Assembly: GCA_964625145.1 (NCBI GenBank)
Contig: CAZVAQ010000149.1
Location: 1 to 8,620, forward strand
Direction of reading: 5' to 3'
DNA: 8,620 nt
Source of the DNA: CAYTRP01 sp964625145
Lineage (GTDB): Bacteria > Sumerlaeota > Sumerlaeia > SLMS01 > JAHLLQ01
A program made the position numbers and the translations under genes. Shown piece by piece: positions 6,229 through 8,620 of this stretch; position 1 is the stretch's first letter, and every line of letters starts with the position of its first letter. The notes beneath the pieces were generated by a model that was not told where the DNA came from, searched no databases, and worked only from the letters and a program-made list of their open reading frames with translations.

Positions 6229-6258
6229 TTGACAGCCCGCGCACCCACCGCCTAGCAC
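6229..6258 (+). promoter_or_regulatory. Candidate sigma70-type promoter for modAB
   Basis: A perfect -35 hexamer TTGACA (6229-6234) is followed after 18 nt by TAGCAC (6253-6258), a three-of-six match to the -10 consensus. A start near 6265 leaves a short leader that contains the GGAGAAG ribosome site at 6276-6282 and supports initiation at TTG 6292. I see no ModE box or molybdenum-cofactor riboswitch fold in the gap of about 190 nt. Confidence 0.4.
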
Positions 6259-6291
6259 CCCGACCATCGCTTATTGGAGAAGCCCCCCAAC

Positions 6292-7059
6292 TTGAAACCC
6301 CTCCTCGGCCTCATCCTGTCCCTGCTGATGCTGGCCGCCTGCGCGGGAGATCCCGCCGAAGACACACTGACCATTGCAACCGCCGCCAGCGTCCGCGCCC
6401 TCGTCGAGGAAATCGCCAACGAGTACTCCTCCACCCATCCCATCCGCATCCATGTCACCAGCGGCTCCACTGGCGAGCTGGCTCGCCAAGTCCGCGAAGG
6501 CGCCCGCATCGACATCTTCTTCGGCGCCGACATCGCCACCGCCGAATCGCTCCACGCTGTCGGCCTCGCCCACGGCGACGTCATCCCCTACGCCACCGGT
6601 CAGCTCGTCCTGTGGCAGCACCCCGAAGCCCGGCCCCGCATCGCCACCCTCGCGGATCTCGACAAACCGGCCGTCACCATCGCCATCGCCAACCCCGAGA
6701 TGGCCCCCTACGGCGCCGCCGCCCGCGCCATCCTTCAGCGCGAGGGCCGGTGGACCCCCAACATCGACCGCATCGTGCAGGCCAACAACGTTGAACAAGC
6801 CTTCCAGTTCGCCAACACCCGCAACGTCACCGCCGCCTTCATCTCCCGATCCCTCGTTCCCACCGGTCATTCCTTCCTCACCTTGGCAGGACCCGAATCC
6901 CGCATCCAACATGGCGCCATCATCGTCCGCCATTCCGACACGCCACCGCGTACAGCCAGCGCATTCCTCGATCATTTCCTCTCCCCCCACACCGAACCCA
7001 CACTTCACAAGTACGGCTTCGCATCTCCCGAGCCCCCATCACCGGCCAACCAACCGTGA
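6292..7059 (+). CDS. modA: ModA-like molybdate/tungstate-binding lipoprotein
   Basis: This is the extracytoplasmic substrate-binding protein of a molybdate-type ABC importer; it captures the oxyanion and delivers it to ModB. From TTG 6292 it is 255 aa. A short lipoprotein signal, MKPLLGLILSLLMLAAC, places the lipidated Cys at residue 17. The mature part has the ModA pattern: IATAASV (Ser33) and SGSTGELARQ (Ser59), matching the positions of the serines that hold the oxyanion in ModA, then GARIDIFFGAD and NPEMAPYGAAA. TTG 6292 is preferred because GGAGAAG at 6276-6282 precedes it by 9 nt. The in-frame TTG 6274 has no ribosome site and would add six residues. The stop overlaps the modB start (GTGA), so the two are coupled. 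Molybdate versus tungstate, or a broader oxyanion, cannot be told from sequence alone. Confidence 0.93.
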   Translation: MKPLLGLILSLLMLAACAGDPAEDTLTIATAASVRALVEEIANEYSSTHPIRIHVTSGSTGELARQVREGARIDIFFGADIATAESLHAVGLAHGDVIPYATGQLVLWQHPEARPRIATLADLDKPAVTIAIANPEMAPYGAAARAILQREGRWTPNIDRIVQANNVEQAFQFANTRNVTAAFISRSLVPTGHSFLTLAGPESRIQHGAIIVRHSDTPPRTASAFLDHFLSPHTEPTLHKYGFASPEPPSPANQP

Positions 7060-7736
7060 CCGACTTCCTCCTCGGCTTTGACTGGACCCCGGTGTGGCTC
7101 AGTTTCCGCGTCGGCCTGGCCTCCATGGCCATCGCCGTCGTCGTCGGCACGCTGCTGGGCTGGATGCTCTCGCACCCCGGCAAGCGCGCCCGCGTCGGCG
7201 AAGCCGCCGTCCTGCTCCCCCTCGTGCTGCCGCCCACCGTGCTGGGTTATTATCTGCTCGTCCTCATCGGCCGCCGCGGTCCCATCGGCATTGCGTGGGA
7301 ATCGCTCTTCGGCGCGCCGCTCGTCTTCACCCTCAACGCCGCCATCCTCGCCGCCGCCGTCGCCACCATTCCCATCGTCGCCGTGCAAATGCGCGCCGCC
7401 TTCAGCTCCATCTCCCCCGACACCCTCGAAGCCGCCCGCATCGACGGCGCCCACGGCTTCCGCCTTCTCCTGCACATCCTTCTCCCGCAAGTCACCATCC
7501 CCCTGGCCGCCTCCGCCAGCATCGCCTTTGCCCGCGCCATCGGCGACTTCGGCACAACCCTCATGGTCGCCGGCAGCATCCCCGGCCGCACCCAAACAGC
7601 CTCCCTCGCCATCTACGAACGCCTCATGACCCAACGCGACGACGAAGCCCTCTTCCTCGTCATCATCATCAGCCTCATCTGCCTCATCGCCCTCATCGCC
7701 GCCAACCAACGCCTCGGCAGCAATCCCGCGGGGTGA
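7056..7736 (+). CDS. modB: ModB, molybdate-type ABC transporter permease
   Basis: ModB is the inner-membrane channel subunit that receives oxyanion from ModA and is driven by the ModC ATPase. The 226-aa protein has about five to six hydrophobic helices. The cytoplasmic EAA loop that docks the ATPase starts at Glu125 (EAARIDGAHGFRLLLHILLP, 125-144). The ModB signature follows as ARAIGDFGTTLMVAGSIPG and TQTASLAIYE (159-188). Length is normal for ModB. GTG 7056 overlaps the modA TGA by 4 nt. Some transporters carry a ModBC fusion, but there is no nucleotide-binding domain here: the protein ends in a last helix and a short polar tail, SNPAG. No modC follows; the next gene is convergent and unrelated. 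The ATPase must come from another locus for this permease to work. Confidence 0.95.
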   Translation: MTDFLLGFDWTPVWLSFRVGLASMAIAVVVGTLLGWMLSHPGKRARVGEAAVLLPLVLPPTVLGYYLLVLIGRRGPIGIAWESLFGAPLVFTLNAAILAAAVATIPIVAVQMRAAFSSISPDTLEAARIDGAHGFRLLLHILLPQVTIPLAASASIAFARAIGDFGTTLMVAGSIPGRTQTASLAIYERLMTQRDDEALFLVIIISLICLIALIAANQRLGSNPAG

Positions 7737-7806
7737 AAGCCCAAATCAATCAATCCCACACCCGGCAAACCCGCGTCCCTCCCGTCCCGCTTTTCCGTGA
7801 CCTCCC

Positions 7807-7861
7807 TGCTGTCCTTGCTGTCCCCACCACTTCAATCTTCATCCTCCCTCATCCTTCCCTG
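7807..7861 (+). repeat. Mixed short repeats reaching into the 3' end of the zinc-ribbon gene
   Basis: TGCTGTCC occurs twice, 9 nt apart (7807-7814 and 7816-7823). It is followed by heptamer-type units TTCAATC (7831), TTCATCC (7838), CTCATCC (7848) and TTCCCTG (7855). The units from 7832 on lie inside the convergent gene and encode its acidic tail (RMREDED). The gap from 7737 shows no hairpin-plus-T terminator for modB. Confidence 0.55.
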
Positions 7862-8362
7862 CAACCGCCGCCTCGCCTCCAAATACTCCCGCTCCGCCTC
7901 ATCATACGCCCCCGCCCGCGTTATCGAATAAAGCCCCCCCACAATCGCGAAAACAACAAAGACCACTCCAAACAACACGAAAAATCCCGGCGCTCCATTC
8001 GATGCGACCATCACCGTCCAGAAAACCCCAAACGCGCCAGCCAACAACCCGCCAATCACCCCACCCACCGCCGACGGCCGACTCGTACCCCCATGCTTCC
8101 CCCGCACCATCATACCCTCGCTCTTCGCGCGCCACGCATCATCCAGCGCCCGCAGCTCATTCTGCACCCTCAGCGAACGCACCTCGTTCTCCAGCGCCCG
8201 CGTCGACTTCTCGATCCGCTCCAACACCTCCGTATAATGCGCCGAGCTCTCCCGGTTGATCCGCAGCCGCGAGCCGCAATGCCCGCACCGCACAAACCGC
8301 ACATCCTCCGGCACCTCCAGCGGCGCCCCGCACTCGTTGCAGTCCAAAGTCTCAATCCGCAT
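7832..8362 (-). CDS. Zinc-ribbon, coiled-coil, two-helix membrane protein of unknown function
   Basis: I cannot name a family beyond its architecture. The 176-aa protein begins with a zinc ribbon formed by Cys8-x2-Cys11 and Cys26-x2-Cys29 (LDCNECGAPLEV and RCGHCGSRL). A charged helical segment, probably a coiled coil, covers about 42-80. Two hydrophobic helices follow at about 98-120 and 125-146, joined by a very short turn (SNGAPG). The tail is charged (DEAEREYLEARRRLQG). Both ends are therefore predicted to face the cytoplasm. ATG 8362 has AAGGGG 6 nt upstream. A weak -10-like TAGGGT lies at 8387-8382, without a good -35. Rubredoxin-like ribbons on membrane proteins are often structural or protein-binding, but no role can be inferred here. 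It is convergent with modB and shows no operon partner. The last residues are encoded in repeat sequence. Confidence 0.88.
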   Translation of the reverse strand: MRIETLDCNECGAPLEVPEDVRFVRCGHCGSRLRINRESSAHYTEVLERIEKSTRALENEVRSLRVQNELRALDDAWRAKSEGMMVRGKHGGTSRPSAVGGVIGGLLAGAFGVFWTVMVASNGAPGFFVLFGVVFVVFAIVGGLYSITRAGAYDEAEREYLEARRRLQGRMREDED

Positions 8363-8482
8363 TGCACGCCCCTTTCCGATAACCCTACATTCCAGACCGG
8401 GGATTCATTCAACCCCGAAACCGGTTCCACCACCAATCAAGCCCTCCCTCCGCCCCAGACGCCACGACGGATCCCCCGCCCC

Positions 8483-8559
8483 TTTATCCTTCATCCTTCA
8501 TCCTTCCGCCTTCATCCTTCATCCTTCCGCCTTCCGCCTTCATCCTTCATCCTTCCCCC
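8483..8559 (+). repeat. Tandem array of eleven 7-nt units (TTCATCC / TTCCGCC)
   Basis: Eleven uninterrupted heptamers read in order: TTTATCC, TTCATCC twice, TTCCGCC, TTCATCC twice, TTCCGCC twice, TTCATCC twice, TTCCCCC. All fit TTYNNCC, with the two main types alternating in blocks. No copy has a changed length. There is no spacer sequence, so it is not a CRISPR. The array sits in a 233-nt gap between the divergent zinc-ribbon gene and the probable start of another gene at 8596. Confidence 0.95.
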
Positions 8560-8595
8560 GTGTCCCCTCCCGTTCCCCGCCCCAATCGCCGCACG

Positions 8596-8620
8596 ATGAA
8601 GTTCTACAACAGGGAGGGGA
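8596..8620 (+). CDS. Possible start of an AAA-type ATPase gene, cut by the window edge
   Basis: ATG 8596 opens a frame reading MKFYNREG to the window edge. This short sequence resembles the N-terminus 'MKFYNREKEL' common in the archaeal-type P-loop ATPases (ATPase domain linked with DUF234) found in many bacteria and archaea. Eight residues are too few for certainty. No clear ribosome site precedes it: the sequence just upstream is pyrimidine-rich with only GCACG before the ATG. If real, the rest lies downstream of this window. Confidence 0.4.

Noticed and set aside
6311..6324. A 14-nt match (TCATCCTGTCCCTG) between the modA signal-peptide region and the hslU-rodA gap at 2011-2024
   Set aside because: In modA it encodes part of a normal Leu-rich lipoprotein signal peptide (LILSLL), so chance similarity of Leu codons is the simpler explanation.
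8398..8417. Stem-loop CGGGG...CCCCG upstream of the zinc-ribbon gene as a terminator
   Set aside because: The stem is only 5 bp with a 10-nt loop, no T-run follows on either strand, and an alternative ACCGG/CCGGT pairing competes.
8483..8559. CRISPR array
   Set aside because: The 7-nt units are contiguous with no spacers and there are no cas genes in the window.
7094..8599. A 501-aa + strand open frame across modB and the zinc-ribbon gene
   Set aside because: It crosses two well-supported genes in the wrong frame and the 8483-8559 repeat, and its translation is Arg/Pro/His-rich low complexity.

Overview
The window is a GC-rich bacterial chromosome segment with short intergenic gaps. Several gaps carry pyrimidine-rich heptamer repeats (TTCATCC and relatives) on the + strand. 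That repeat style, the GC-rich coding and the gene content remind me of Verrucomicrobiota (PVC group). This taxonomic guess is an impression, not a demonstrated placement.

Layout from left to right: (1) the 3' end of a probable membrane glycosyltransferase (2-412, +); (2) a complete hslU, the AAA+ unfoldase of the HslVU protease (523-1977, +), with no hslV beside it; (3) a minus-strand cell-elongation operon transcribed mreC > mreD > rodA (4691 down to 2033), with no mreB and no PBP2 gene; (4) a likely accessory block: an unrecognised 181-aa gene (4895-5440, +) overlapping tail to tail with a Phd-type antitoxin/VapC PIN-toxin pair (6063 down to 5405, -); (5) modA and modB, the binding protein and permease of a molybdate-type ABC importer (6292-7736, +), with no modC next to them; (6) a small zinc-ribbon, coiled-coil, two-helix membrane protein (8362-7832, -); (7) a 77-nt array of eleven 7-nt units (8483-8559), followed by what may be the first codons of an AAA-type ATPase gene (8596 onward).

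Most genes are housekeeping: protein quality control, lateral-wall synthesis and oxyanion uptake. I found no convincing large undescribed system. The points most worth a second look are a VapC toxin whose conserved catalytic Glu is Lys (one base change would explain it), the heptamer and AT-rich repeats that also encode the C-termini of two proteins, and three housekeeping systems (HslVU, ModABC, Mre/Rod) that each lack an expected neighbouring partner gene. The vapBC and modAB genes are divergent, and a recognisable sigma70-type promoter can be proposed for each in the gap between them.
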